A DNA stretch of 64,000 nt from Streptomyces sp. ISL-10 (GCF_018614575.1 NZ_JAGGOJ010000013.1:62001-126000), one strand, 5' to 3'; numbered from the stretch's first letter, positions 32,420 through 41,180 are shown. Numbers and translations are program-made. The notes: generated by a model not told the origin, from the letters alone.

Positions 32420-33208
32420 GTGCTCTCCAGTCTCACGCGCCCCCGCGCCCTCGCCCTGTGCGCCCTGCCCGTCGTCGCGCTGCTCGCCGTCGCCGGGCTC
32501 GCGCCGCTGCCGTACGTCGTCGCGCAGCCCGGGATGACCGCGGACGTGCTCGGCAAGGACCAGGGGCGGCAGATCATCACGATCTCCGGGGCTCCGACGC
32601 GCAGGACGGAGGGCTCCCTGCGCATGACGACTATCGTGGCGAGCGGACCGTCCGCCGAGGTCGACCTCGGTGATGTCGTCGACGGGTGGTTCCGTACGGA
32701 CCGCGCGGTGCTGCCCCGCGATGCCGTCTACCCGGCGGGCAAGTCCGACAAGGAGATCGAGCGGCACAACGTCCGCGACATGGAGCGGTCGCAGGACGTC
32801 GCCACCCGCGCCGCCCTCGACCATCTCGGCGTGGACCCCGCGAAGGTGAAGGTCTCGCTGCATCTGGCCGACGTCGGCGGCCCCAGTGCCGGCCTCCTGT
32901 TCTCCCTGGGCATCGTCGACAAACTCGACGGCGACGGCGCGGGCGGCGACCTCACCGGCGGTCGTGACATCGCCGGTACGGGCACGATCACCGCCGACGG
33001 CGAGGTGGGCCCGGTCGGGGGCGTGTCGCTGAAGACCCTGGCGGCCAAGCGGGACGGCGCGACGGTGTTCCTGGTCCCGAAGGACGAGTGCGCGGACGCC
33101 GAGGCGGAACTGCCTGCGGGGATGCGGCTGATTCCGGTCACCACGCTCAAGGGCGCGGTCGATTCGCTGCGGGCGCTGGAGCGGGGCGGGAAGGTCCCGA
33201 GCTGCTGA
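32420..33208 (+). CDS. Membrane-anchored Lon-like (S16) protease
   Basis: 262 residues. One N-terminal membrane anchor (about 8-32) is followed by an extracytoplasmic segment and a Lon C-terminal proteolytic domain with the Ser-Lys pair Ser156 (GGPSAGLLFSLGI) and Lys205 (GPVGGVSLKTLAAKRDGA). Related YlbL proteins carry a PDZ domain between anchor and protease; that domain appears to be missing here, and there is no ATPase. GTG 32420 is chosen because the anchor begins directly after it. The 3' end overlaps the convergent MFS gene by 62 bp. Confidence 0.85.
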   Translation: MLSSLTRPRALALCALPVVALLAVAGLAPLPYVVAQPGMTADVLGKDQGRQIITISGAPTRRTEGSLRMTTIVASGPSAEVDLGDVVDGWFRTDRAVLPRDAVYPAGKSDKEIERHNVRDMERSQDVATRAALDHLGVDPAKVKVSLHLADVGGPSAGLLFSLGIVDKLDGDGAGGDLTGGRDIAGTGTITADGEVGPVGGVSLKTLAAKRDGATVFLVPKDECADAEAELPAGMRLIPVTTLKGAVDSLRALERGGKVPSC

Positions 33209-34583
33209 CACCGACGGCGTCCTGCCCGGTGTCCTTACCGGTGCCGTTGACCTCTCCCGGCCCGGTGACGTTCACCTTTCCGGGCGGTCCGTCCGAGTCC
33301 GTACGCGACTCCTGTGACCCGTCCGCCCCCGCGTCCAGTTCCCGCCACGACGGGAACACCGCCGGTGCCAGTGTCGCCAGGAAATACAGCCCGCCCAGCA
33401 CCAGCAGCGCCGCCACGAGGCCCGACCGCTCGATCAGATAGCCCGCCGCCAGGCCGCCGAGCGGTGTCGTCATCAGCACCCCGGCCGTCGTCGTGCTCGC
33501 GACGCGGCTGCGCAGCCCGTCCGGGATGCGCTCGTACATCATGGTCGTCAGGATCGGGTTGAGCATGCCCGCCCCCAGCCCGCCGACCGCCATCGTGGCG
33601 GCGAGCGGCGCGGTCCCGTCCACCAGCGCGGCCACCACGAACCGCGGCAGCCCGCACAGGATGAACGCGACCGTGAACAGCACCCGCCGGGGAAAGCGGT
33701 GCCCGACTGCTGCGTACAGCAGTGCGCCGAGCAGCGCGCAGCCGCCGAAGACGGCGGCGAGCAGGCCGAGGTCGCGTGCGCCGCCCAGGTTCTCGCGTGC
33801 GTGCACGGGCAGCAGCACCGAACTCCAGCCCTGGTCGAGGCCGTTGGTGAGCATCACCATCAGAACGGCGCCGAGCAGCAGCCTGCTGCGCAGCAGGAAG
33901 GCGTACCCCTCCCGCAGTTCGCCCCGATAGGCGGCGAGGGAGATGCGGGGCGCGTCCCGCTCGGGCTCGGCGGCGCGCACGCCGCGCAGGCCGACGGAGA
34001 CCAGCAGCGCCGAGCCGCAGAACGTGGCCGCGTCCACGAGCAGGACGGCTTCCGCGCCGATCAGCGCGATCAGTACGCCGGCCAGCGCCGCCCCGGTCAT
34101 ACGCGCGCCGCGCGAGACCGCGTCGAACAGGCTCGCGGCGCGGGCCAGACTCGTACCGGCCCGCTCGGCGAGGTCGGGCACCAGGACGTGGCGGGCGGTC
34201 TCGCCGGGTGCGTGGAACAGGCCCATGACAGCCATCAGCGCGCACAGCATCCAGAACCGCAGCGCGCCCGCGTGGTGCAGGAGCGGGATCGCGGCGAGGG
34301 CGGCGGCGCAGACCAGGTCGGTGGCGACGCTGACCCGGCGGCGGCCGACCCGGTCGATGACCGGGCCGCCGATGATCGCCGAGACCACCACCGGCAGGGT
34401 CGCACAGAAGGCGACAAGGCCGGCCTTCGCGGGACTGCCCGTGGTCTCCAGGGCGAACCACGGGACGCCGATGAGCGTGAGTGAATTGCCGCTGATGGAC
34501 ACCGAGTTGGCCGCCAGGACGGCGGCGAGCGGTCGGCGGCCGCCGGCGCGGGCCGCGCCTTTCGGTCCCCCCGGCCCGCTCAT
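33147..34583 (-). CDS. MFS transporter (enterobactin-exporter-like)
   Basis: 478 residues: a 20-residue basic N-terminus, about 12 transmembrane segments and a hydrophilic tail of about 65 residues rich in Gly/Ser/Pro. The TM2-TM3 loop is GGPVIDRVGRRRVSVATDL. The fold resembles MFS_3 proteins (EntS/antibiotic exporters). The start overlaps the stop of the small upstream gene (ATGA), and an ArsR regulator is first in the operon, so expression probably responds to the exporter's substrate. The tail overlaps the convergent protease gene. Confidence 0.9.
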   Translation of the reverse strand: MSGPGGPKGAARAGGRRPLAAVLAANSVSISGNSLTLIGVPWFALETTGSPAKAGLVAFCATLPVVVSAIIGGPVIDRVGRRRVSVATDLVCAAALAAIPLLHHAGALRFWMLCALMAVMGLFHAPGETARHVLVPDLAERAGTSLARAASLFDAVSRGARMTGAALAGVLIALIGAEAVLLVDAATFCGSALLVSVGLRGVRAAEPERDAPRISLAAYRGELREGYAFLLRSRLLLGAVLMVMLTNGLDQGWSSVLLPVHARENLGGARDLGLLAAVFGGCALLGALLYAAVGHRFPRRVLFTVAFILCGLPRFVVAALVDGTAPLAATMAVGGLGAGMLNPILTTMMYERIPDGLRSRVASTTTAGVLMTTPLGGLAAGYLIERSGLVAALLVLGGLYFLATLAPAVFPSWRELDAGADGSQESRTDSDGPPGKVNVTGPGEVNGTGKDTGQDAVGVSSSGPSRPAPAPAANRPRP

Positions 34584-34765
34584 GCCGTACGGATCGCGCG
34601 CCGGGCCGGTCCGCGATGGGGCTGCTCCAGGAGTCGGAGGCCCAATTCGACTAAGGTCCAGCCCAGTTGCGTACGCAGCCGCTCGCGCGGCACGTGGTCG
34701 GCGGCTTCCGCGCGCAGCTCGTCGGCGCGCAGTTCGTGCAGCCGCAGGTGTATGTCGGCGTGCAT
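34580..34765 (-). CDS. Small conserved protein in ArsR-MFS operon
   Basis: 61 residues, strongly charged and helical: it begins MHADIHLRLHELRADELRAE and contains RTQLGWTLVELGLRLLEQ. Very short proteins of this kind commonly sit between transcription regulator and transporter genes in Streptomyces. It overlaps the MFS start by 4 bp and begins 12 bp after the ArsR stop, so translational coupling is likely. The function is unknown. Confidence 0.72.
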   Translation of the reverse strand: MHADIHLRLHELRADELRAEAADHVPRERLRTQLGWTLVELGLRLLEQPHRGPARRAIRTA

Positions 34766-34777
34766 GTCCGTGTCCCC

Positions 34778-35362
34778 TCAGCCGGTGGTGCGCGGGAATG
34801 CGTGCGTGTGCAGACGGACCTGGGCGACGCCCTCGGTGCCGGGGGCGGGCGCGAGGTTCCGGTAGCTCTCGATGAGCTCGTGGAGCTTGTCCCTGAGTTC
34901 GCAGGCCTGCGCGGCGGTCAGTCGCAGCGTGAAGTCGCTGAGGTCGGCGCTGCGCCGCCACTCCTCGGGCCAGTCGTCCATGGTGCCGAGCCAGGTCGCG
35001 ACTTCCTGGGTGTGCGTGGTCGCGATCTCGTGGATGAAGAGGTCCGCGGCGCCGCGCACCGCCGGGTCCGGGTTGCTGAGCAGGGTGTCGTCGAAGCGGG
35101 TGCCGTGCGCCGACGCCTTCCACCACCGCTCCCGGCCCTTGCCGCGCTCGGGGTCGTCCTCGACGAAGCCGTGGGCGGCGAGCTGGCGCAGGTGGTAACT
35201 GGTGGCGCCGCTCGACTCGCCCAGTTTCTCCGCCAGCCCGGACGCCGTGGCGGGCCCATCGTGCCGCAGCACCGACAGGAGGCGCATGCGCAGGGGATGG
35301 GCCAGACCGCGCAGCGAGTGCGGGTCGAGCGTGCGAACCTTCGGCGTCTCGTCCTCGGTCAT
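34778..35362 (-). CDS. ArsR-family transcriptional regulator
   Basis: 194 residues. The N-terminal winged helix-turn-helix (about 12-90) contains LAHPLRMRLLSVLRHDGPAT and the recognition helix SSGATSYHLRQLAAHGFVED. A C-terminal helical region of about 90 residues follows, longer than in metal-sensing ArsR proteins, and no metal-binding cysteines are seen. ATG 35362 gives the normal start. A perfect 22-bp palindrome lies 15 bp upstream of the start and is the likely autoregulatory operator for this gene and the MFS operon. Confidence 0.9.
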   Translation of the reverse strand: MTEDETPKVRTLDPHSLRGLAHPLRMRLLSVLRHDGPATASGLAEKLGESSGATSYHLRQLAAHGFVEDDPERGKGRERWWKASAHGTRFDDTLLSNPDPAVRGAADLFIHEIATTHTQEVATWLGTMDDWPEEWRRSADLSDFTLRLTAAQACELRDKLHELIESYRNLAPAPGTEGVAQVRLHTHAFPRTTG

Positions 35363-35376
35363 GACGCAAAGGTAGC

Positions 35377-35398
35377 GTTGCAAAGGATCCTTTGCAAC
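35377..35398. promoter_or_regulatory. 22-bp perfect palindrome, ArsR operator candidate
   Basis: GTTGCAAAGGA-TCCTTTGCAAC has no mismatch. Extra half-sites follow: CTTTGCAAC at 35418-35426, and weaker forms at 35366-35372 and 35402-35410. The cluster lies between the ArsR start and the end of the AsnC gene, where the ArsR promoter must be. Confidence 0.85.
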
Positions 35399-35465
35399 GA
35401 CTTTTTTGCACAACCTTCTTTGCAACGGCGTTCCTGGTGCGGCGCGTCTGTGCGTCCCGCCTCGC

Positions 35466-35948
35466 TCAGCGGTCGGCCGTCGAGTCCCTTGCCGCCTGCT
35501 CCACCAGCGGGATGATCCGCAGTGGCACCGGGTTCTCCATCACGATCGCCGTCGACGCCCGCACGATCCCCTCGAAGCCGACGACCAGGTCGATCACCCG
35601 CTGCAGATCGGCGTTGGAACGCGCGACGAGCCGGCAGAGCATGTCACCGTGGCCCGTGGTCGTGTGCAGCTCCAGCACCTCCGGCACCGTCGCCAGGTGC
35701 GCCCGCACGTCGGAACCCTGTCCCTGCTTGATCTCCAGAGTCGCGAACGCGGTCACCGGGTAGCCCAGCGCCGCCGGATCGACGTCCGGCCCGAAGCCCC
35801 TGATCACGCCGTTCGCCTGGAGCCGGTCCATGCGTGCCTGTACGGTGCCGCGCGCGACCCCCAGCCGCCGGGACGCCTCCAGCACCCCGATCCTCGGTTC
35901 GCGGGCGAGCAGCACGATGAGCCGCCCGTCCAGATGATCGATCGCCAT
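35466..35948 (-). CDS. Lrp/AsnC-family transcriptional regulator
   Basis: 160 residues, the typical size. N-terminal helix-turn-helix (about 3-50; VLEASRRLGVARGTVQARMD) and a C-terminal RAM ligand-binding domain (about 65-145; PVTAFATLEIKQGQG). ATG 35948 has the strong ribosome site GGGGAGGGG. It is divergent from the HPPD gene across 121 bp containing a symmetrical TTGTC-N5-GACAA site, so it probably controls tyrosine breakdown in response to an amino acid. Confidence 0.92.
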   Translation of the reverse strand: MAIDHLDGRLIVLLAREPRIGVLEASRRLGVARGTVQARMDRLQANGVIRGFGPDVDPAALGYPVTAFATLEIKQGQGSDVRAHLATVPEVLELHTTTGHGDMLCRLVARSNADLQRVIDLVVGFEGIVRASTAIVMENPVPLRIIPLVEQAARDSTADR

Positions 35949-36011
35949 GGCCCCTCCCCAATGGTCATCCTGTACACAACGTCCGGCGACCCGCCGGTCC
36001 GGCTGAGCACA

Positions 36012-36026
36012 TTGTCCAGTCGACAA
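36012..36026. promoter_or_regulatory. TTGTC-N5-GACAA dyad in AsnC/hpd promoter
   Basis: TTGTC CAGTC GACAA, a perfect inverted repeat 44 bp before the hpd start, in the only gap between the divergent regulator and the catabolic gene. It suits an Lrp/AsnC dimer. Confidence 0.6.
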
Positions 36027-36069
36027 GCCAACTATTGCGCACCTTGCGGAGCAGGGGGAGCCTGCTGCC

Positions 36070-37215
36070 ATGACTGAGACCACGCATCACACCCCGGACA
36101 CCGCGCGTGAGGCCGACTCCTTCCCGGTGAAGGGAATGGACGCGGTCGTCTTCGCCGTCGGCAACGCCAAGCAGGCCGCTCACTACTACTCCACGGCCTT
36201 CGGCATGAAGCTCGTCGCCTACTCCGGACCGGAGAACGGCAGCCGCGAGACCGCGAGTTACGTCCTCACCAACGGCGCCGCCCGCTTCGTCCTCACCTCC
36301 GTGATCAAGGCGTCCACCGACTGGGGCCACTTCCTCGCGGACCACGTCGCCGCCCACGGCGACGGGGTCGTCGACCTCGCCATCGAGGTGCCGGACGCGC
36401 GCGCCGCCTACGCATACGCCGTCGAGCACGGTGCCACCGGCATCGTCGAGCCGCACGACGTCAAGGACGAGAACGGCACCGTGGTGCTCGCCTCCATCGC
36501 CACGTACGGCAGCACCCGCCACACGCTCGTGGAGCGCAGCGGCTACGACGGCCCGTACCTGCCCGGCTTCGTCTCCGCCGACCCGATCGTCGAGCCGCCG
36601 GCCAAGCGCACGTTCCAGGCCATCGACCACTGCGTGGGCAACGTCGAGCTCGGCCGGATGAACGAGTGGGTCGGCTTCTACAACAAGGTCATGGGCTTCA
36701 CCAATATGAAGGAGTTCGTGGGCGACGACATCGCCACCGAGTACTCCGCACTGATGTCGAAGGTCGTCGCCGACGGCACGCTGAAGGTGAAGTTCCCGAT
36801 CAACGAGCCGGCGATCGCGAAGAAGAAGTCGCAGATCGACGAGTACCTGGAGTTCTACGGCGGCGCGGGTGTGCAGCACATCGCGCTCGCCACGAACGAC
36901 ATCGTCGCCACCGTGCGCACCATGCGGGCCGCCGGTGTCCAGTTCCTCGACACCCCCGACTCGTACTACGACACCCTTGGCGAGTGGGCCGGCGAGACCC
37001 GGGTGCCGGTCGAGACGCTGCGGGAGCTGAAGATTCTCGTCGACCGCGACGAGGACGGCTACCTGCTGCAGATCTTCACCAAGCCGGTCCAGGACCGCCC
37101 GACCGTCTTCTTCGAGATGATCGAACGGCACGGCTCGATGGGCTTCGGCAAGGGCAACTTCAAGGCGCTCTTCGAGGCGATCGAACGCGAGCAGGCGAAG
37201 CGCGGCAACCTGTAG
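36070..37215 (+). CDS. hpd: 4-hydroxyphenylpyruvate dioxygenase
   Basis: 381 residues with two vicinal-oxygen-chelate domains. The iron ligands are His187 (AIDHCVGNV), His270 (GVQHIALATND) and Glu349 (FFEMIERHG), all in place. It turns 4-hydroxyphenylpyruvate into homogentisate in tyrosine catabolism and ochre-pigment formation. ATG 36070 follows a GGGGGAG about 11 nt upstream. The neighbouring divergent AsnC regulator is the probable control. Confidence 0.96.
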   Translation: MTETTHHTPDTAREADSFPVKGMDAVVFAVGNAKQAAHYYSTAFGMKLVAYSGPENGSRETASYVLTNGAARFVLTSVIKASTDWGHFLADHVAAHGDGVVDLAIEVPDARAAYAYAVEHGATGIVEPHDVKDENGTVVLASIATYGSTRHTLVERSGYDGPYLPGFVSADPIVEPPAKRTFQAIDHCVGNVELGRMNEWVGFYNKVMGFTNMKEFVGDDIATEYSALMSKVVADGTLKVKFPINEPAIAKKKSQIDEYLEFYGGAGVQHIALATNDIVATVRTMRAAGVQFLDTPDSYYDTLGEWAGETRVPVETLRELKILVDRDEDGYLLQIFTKPVQDRPTVFFEMIERHGSMGFGKGNFKALFEAIEREQAKRGNL

Positions 37216-37276
37216 GGCCCGACCCCGCGCCGCGTCCGGGTGCGCTGCCCCCGTGCTCTTGCGCGTGGGTCGCGGC

Positions 37277-37339
37277 GGGGTTCGGTGTGCGCCGGGCTCT
37301 TGTCGGGGCTCCGCCCGAGCGGTGCGCCTCCATCGTCGG
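37277..37339 (+). repeat. 63-bp direct repeat, copy 1
   Basis: Identical to 37392-37454 (offset 115), with similarity continuing about 9 bp further after one mismatch. Confidence 0.9.
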
Positions 37340-37391
37340 CGGGGCCGGTTCGGGGCTGGCCTTCTTGTGCTCTTGTGCCTGCGTTTGCGGT

Positions 37392-37454
37392 GGGGTTCGG
37401 TGTGCGCCGGGCTCTTGTCGGGGCTCCGCCCGAGCGGTGCGCCTCCATCGTCGG
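37392..37454 (+). repeat. 63-bp direct repeat, copy 2
   Basis: Second exact copy of 37277-37339. Confidence 0.9.
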
Positions 37455-37652
37455 TGGGGCCGGAAATGGCCAGCCGGGCGGAGTGGCCCAGTCGGGCCTG
37501 ATCCGATGACGGGGTGGTCGCCGTGCAGCGGCGGCCCACCCCGTCCGGGTCCATGGCCCTAGGCCACACCGGGGCAGGGGCGGAGCCCCCGTTTCGGGAC
37601 GGGGCACCTCCCGCGGCCGCCAGGCCGCAGGGGGAGGGCGGGGTGGGGGAGA

Positions 37653-39254
37653 TCAACTCCCCCCGGCGGCCTGCGCCGTCGGCCCCACCGACACCGCCCC
37701 CGGCGCGGCAGGAGCTGTGGCAGCGGCAGGTGAAGCCGACGCCGACGGCTGCGCCACCGGCTGCTGCGGCACCACCGAAGCCTCCGCCTCGGCGGTCGAC
37801 GGCCCCGCCTCCGCCTCCGCCTCGTCGGACGCAGGCCCCGCCTCGTCGGACGCCGCCGCCTCCTCCGTCGCGTCCGGGCCGTCCCCGTCCATGTCCACCG
37901 GGCCGCCCGGCGGCGGTTCGCCGAGTGCGTCCAGCGCCTCGCGAGCCATCGGTGCGTGCAGTGGCGAGAACTGGGGGTTCGTCTGCAGCGCCTCCTCGAT
38001 GTGCCGCCGCGCCGGGCCGTACGCGCCCAGCTCCCGCTCGATCGCGCCCCGGTGGTACGCGAACAGCGCGCTGCGCTGCCCCTGGCCGGTGGCGAGCTTC
38101 GCGAACGGCAGCGCGTCCTCGGCCCGGCCCGCCCGGTACAGCGCCCAGCCCATCGCGTCCGCGACGTACACGCTGCGGTGGCCGCGCCGCCATTCGCCCT
38201 GGAGCCGGCGTACCGCCGTCGCCGGGTCGCCGTGGTCCGCCTCGTACCGCGCCAGCACCAGATCGTTGTCGACCCCGTGGGCACGCGCCTCCTCGACCAG
38301 CGCCCGCACGCGGGCGTAGTGGGTCGCGGCGTCCCCGTCCTGGCCGAGCGACTCGGCCAGCTCGCCCGCCTCCAGGGCGTACTCCGGCTGCGGTGCCTTC
38401 TCCAGTGCCTCCTCGTAGTCGCGTTGCGCCGCGTCCACAGGGCCCAGCGCCACCAGGGCACGGGCCCGGCCGGCCAGCGCCCGGTGGGCCTCCGGGTCCT
38501 CCTCCAGCGCCGCGTCGTAGTGGCCCACCGCCTCGGCGGCCTCGCCCCGTTCCCAGGCCAGGTCGCCCTGGCGGAGCAGCCCGGCGGCCTTCTCCGGGGA
38601 CGTGCCAGCGGTCACCGTCGCGTCGTACGCGAGGGCCTCCGCGTCCTCGCGATAGCCCTTGTCCCGGTAGAGCTGCGCCTCACGGCCCTGCACCTGGGGA
38701 CCCGAATGCAGCTTCTGCAGCGTGTCCGTCGCCCGGGCGGCGAGCTTGTGGTTCCCGAGCCCGTTGTAGGCGTCGGCAAGGACCGGGTAGACCGTCCACG
38801 CCTTGGGTTGCTGTCTGCGCGCGCGCTCGCCCCACACGCTTGCGGCGACATGGTCGTGCCGGGCGTTGGCCAGTGCCGCCATCCCCACCAGCGCGCGGAC
38901 GTCCCCGTCCCGGGCCGCCCCTAGGGCCAGCGAGCGTCTCAGCGCACGCTCCGCCTTCGGGAAGTCCGCCGGCCGAGCCATGCGCGTGCCCCGCTCCACG
39001 TACGCCGCGCCGAGCACCGCCCATGACCCTGCGTCACGCGAATGGCCGCGCAGCCATGCCTCACGGTCGTCGATCAGCGCCTTCAGATCCGCGGGGGCGG
39101 CCGGCGCGCCCGCCCCCGCCGCGGCCATCGCGCGGGCCACGGGCCGCGGACTCTCCTCCTCCCCCCATCCGGGCGCGAGCAGGATCACCCCGGTGACCAG
39201 CGTCGCGCCGGCCAGCGTGCTGACAGCGGCGTTCTTCAGGGTTTCGCTCTTCAT
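37653..39254 (-). CDS. Exported tetratricopeptide-repeat protein
   Basis: 533 residues. A hydrophobic segment at about 10-30 (STLAGATLVTGVILLAPGWG) acts as membrane anchor or signal. Many TPR-like helical pairs follow (about 60-440; for example AAEAVGHYDAALEEDPEAHRA and AYGPARRHIEEALQTNPQFS). The last 85 residues are disordered, rich in Ala, Glu, Asp, Pro and Ser. It probably serves as a scaffold at the cell envelope. ATG 39254 is preferred; GTG 39263 is possible. It is divergent from the FAD oxidase gene. Confidence 0.85.
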   Translation of the reverse strand: MKSETLKNAAVSTLAGATLVTGVILLAPGWGEEESPRPVARAMAAAGAGAPAAPADLKALIDDREAWLRGHSRDAGSWAVLGAAYVERGTRMARPADFPKAERALRRSLALGAARDGDVRALVGMAALANARHDHVAASVWGERARRQQPKAWTVYPVLADAYNGLGNHKLAARATDTLQKLHSGPQVQGREAQLYRDKGYREDAEALAYDATVTAGTSPEKAAGLLRQGDLAWERGEAAEAVGHYDAALEEDPEAHRALAGRARALVALGPVDAAQRDYEEALEKAPQPEYALEAGELAESLGQDGDAATHYARVRALVEEARAHGVDNDLVLARYEADHGDPATAVRRLQGEWRRGHRSVYVADAMGWALYRAGRAEDALPFAKLATGQGQRSALFAYHRGAIERELGAYGPARRHIEEALQTNPQFSPLHAPMAREALDALGEPPPGGPVDMDGDGPDATEEAAASDEAGPASDEAEAEAGPSTAEAEASVVPQQPVAQPSASASPAAATAPAAPGAVSVGPTAQAAGGS

Positions 39255-39362
39255 GGCGCTCACTGTGCGTCAGCGGACAGCCCATACGAAGAACACACTC
39301 GGCTGTGCGAAGCGGAAGGCGGACGGGTTCACACCGATGGCCCCTGGTGCGACGCTGGGATC

Positions 39363-40730
39363 ATGGACGATCTCCTGGAACGGCTGCGTACCGGCCTGCC
39401 GGCCGAGGCCCTGATCACCGACCCGGACGTGACCACCTCGTACGGACACGACATGGCGAGCTTCTGCGACGCGGGCCGTCCCGCCGTCGTGGTCCTGCCT
39501 CGCACCGTCGAGCAGGTCCAGCATGTGATGCGCACCGCGACCGCACTGCGCGTGCCGGTGGTCCCGCAGGGCGCCCGCACGGGGCTGTCGGGCGCGGCCA
39601 ACGCCTCAGACGGGTGCATCGTGCTGTCGCTGACCAAGATGGACCGGATCCTGGAGATCAACCCGGTCGACCGGATCGCCGTCGTCGAGCCCGGGGTCGT
39701 CAACGCTGTGCTGTCCCGGGCGGTGAACGAGCACGGTCTGTACTACCCGCCGGACCCCTCCAGCTGGGAGATGTGCACCATCGGCGGCAACATCGGCACC
39801 GCGTCCGGCGGCCTGTGCTGCGTCAAGTACGGGGTGACCGCCGAATACGTGCTGGGCCTGAAGGTCGTCCTCGCCGACGGCAGGCTGCTGACCACGGGCC
39901 GGCGCACCGCCAAGGGCGTCGCGGGCTACGACCTCACCCGGCTGTTCGTCGGCTCCGAGGGCAGCCTCGGCATCGTTGTCGAAGCGGTCCTGGCGCTCAA
40001 GCCGCAGCCGCCCGCCCAGCTCGTGCTGGCCGCCGAGTTCCCCTCCGCGACGAGTGCCTGCGACGCCGTCTGCGCGATCATGGAGCGCGGCCACACACCG
40101 TCGCTGCTGGAGATCATGGACCGCACCACTGTCCGGGCGGTCAACAAGCTGGCGAACATGGGTCTTCCGGAGAGCACCGAGGCGCTGCTCCTCTGTGCCT
40201 TCGACACCGCCGACCCGGCCGCCGACCTCACTGCCGTGGCAGCGCTCTGCGAGGCCGCGGGGGCGAGCGAGGTCGTGCCCGCCGACTCCGCCGCCGAGTC
40301 CGAATTGCTGCTCCAGGCCCGCCGGTTGTCCCTGACGGCGCTGGAGACCGTCAAGTCGGCGACGATGATCGACGACGTGTGCGTACCGCGCTCCCGGCTG
40401 GGCGAGATGATCGACGGGACGGCCGCGATCGCCGACAAGTACGGCCTCACCATCGGCGTCTGTGCGCACGCCGGTGACGGCAACACCCATCCCGTCGTCT
40501 GCTTCGACCACCTCGACCCCGACGAGTCGCGGCGGGCCCGCGAGTCCTTCGACGAGATCATGGCGCTCGGTCTGGAGCTGGGCGGAACCATCACCGGCGA
40601 ACACGGCGTCGGCGTGCTGAAGAAGGACTGGCTGGCACGCGAACTGGGTCCGGTGGGCCTGGAGTTGCAGCGCGGTATTCGCCGGACCTTCGACCCGCTC
40701 GGGATTCTCAACCCCGGCAAGCTGTTCTGA
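39363..40730 (+). CDS. FAD-linked 2-hydroxy-acid oxidase (GlcD-like)
   Basis: 455 residues. A PCMH-type FAD-binding domain (about 35-215; VVPQGARTGLSGAANAS and IGGNIGTASGGLCCVKYGVT) is joined to the FAD oxidase C-terminal domain, with the metal-binding GVCAHAGDGNTHPVVCFDH near residue 375 and ITGEHGVGVLKKDW near 410. It oxidises glycolate, D-lactate or a related 2-hydroxy acid; the exact substrate is not visible. No Fe-S partner (GlcE/GlcF) is adjacent. Confidence 0.9.
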   Translation: MDDLLERLRTGLPAEALITDPDVTTSYGHDMASFCDAGRPAVVVLPRTVEQVQHVMRTATALRVPVVPQGARTGLSGAANASDGCIVLSLTKMDRILEINPVDRIAVVEPGVVNAVLSRAVNEHGLYYPPDPSSWEMCTIGGNIGTASGGLCCVKYGVTAEYVLGLKVVLADGRLLTTGRRTAKGVAGYDLTRLFVGSEGSLGIVVEAVLALKPQPPAQLVLAAEFPSATSACDAVCAIMERGHTPSLLEIMDRTTVRAVNKLANMGLPESTEALLLCAFDTADPAADLTAVAALCEAAGASEVVPADSAAESELLLQARRLSLTALETVKSATMIDDVCVPRSRLGEMIDGTAAIADKYGLTIGVCAHAGDGNTHPVVCFDHLDPDESRRARESFDEIMALGLELGGTITGEHGVGVLKKDWLARELGPVGLELQRGIRRTFDPLGILNPGKLF

Positions 40731-40748
40731 GCCCTCACCCTCCCTCCG

Positions 40749-41180
40749 TCACGCGTCCTCCGTCCTGGTGGGGGCGAGCAGTTCGGCCAGGCCGTCGTCG
40801 ATGCCGAGCTGCTCCGCCTCGGTGCCTGGCGGGACCACGCGCAGCGTCCGCTCGAGCCAGGCGTACACCACCGGGGAGGACGCCTCCAGCAGGGCGTCAC
40901 CCTCGGGTGAACTCAGCGCCATCATGATGACGCTGCGGCCTTCGGACTTCGACGGCCACACCCGCACGTCACCGCTGCCGCACGACCGGAGCACCCCCTC
41001 GACGAGCAACTCGCGGGCGAATGTCCAGTCGACGGGGTGGTCCGAGCCGATGTGGAAGGTGATGTGCACGGCGTAGGGGTCGTCGGTCCGGTACGTCAGC
41101 CGGGCCGGCACGGGGATGCTGCGCTCCGACGACAGCACCAGCTTCAGCTCCAGCTCGCGCTCCACCACGGTGTTCTTCAT
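40749..41180 (-). CDS. ssgG: SsgA-like sporulation/cell-division protein (SsgG-like)
   Basis: 143 residues of the SsgA/SALP family, found only in morphologically complex actinomycetes: VPARLTYRTDDPYAVHITFH near residue 25, then WTFARELLVEGVLRSCGSGD and the acidic tail. SALPs guide septum placement and cell-wall remodelling in sporulation. SsgG assignment rests on gene order as in S. coelicolor. ATG 41180 follows GAGGA at 8 nt. Confidence 0.88.
   Translation of the reverse strand: MKNTVVERELELKLVLSSERSIPVPARLTYRTDDPYAVHITFHIGSDHPVDWTFARELLVEGVLRSCGSGDVRVWPSKSEGRSVIMMALSSPEGDALLEASSPVVYAWLERTLRVVPPGTEAEQLGIDDGLAELLAPTRTEDA

Larger units (their letters stand above)
37216..37652. other. Intergenic region with 63-bp duplication
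   Basis: 437 bp between convergent hpd and TPR genes without a credible gene. It is mostly two copies of a GC-rich element with the GGGGCTCCGCCC core, the same hairpin core as in the 5-6 kb repeat field. Confidence 0.6.
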
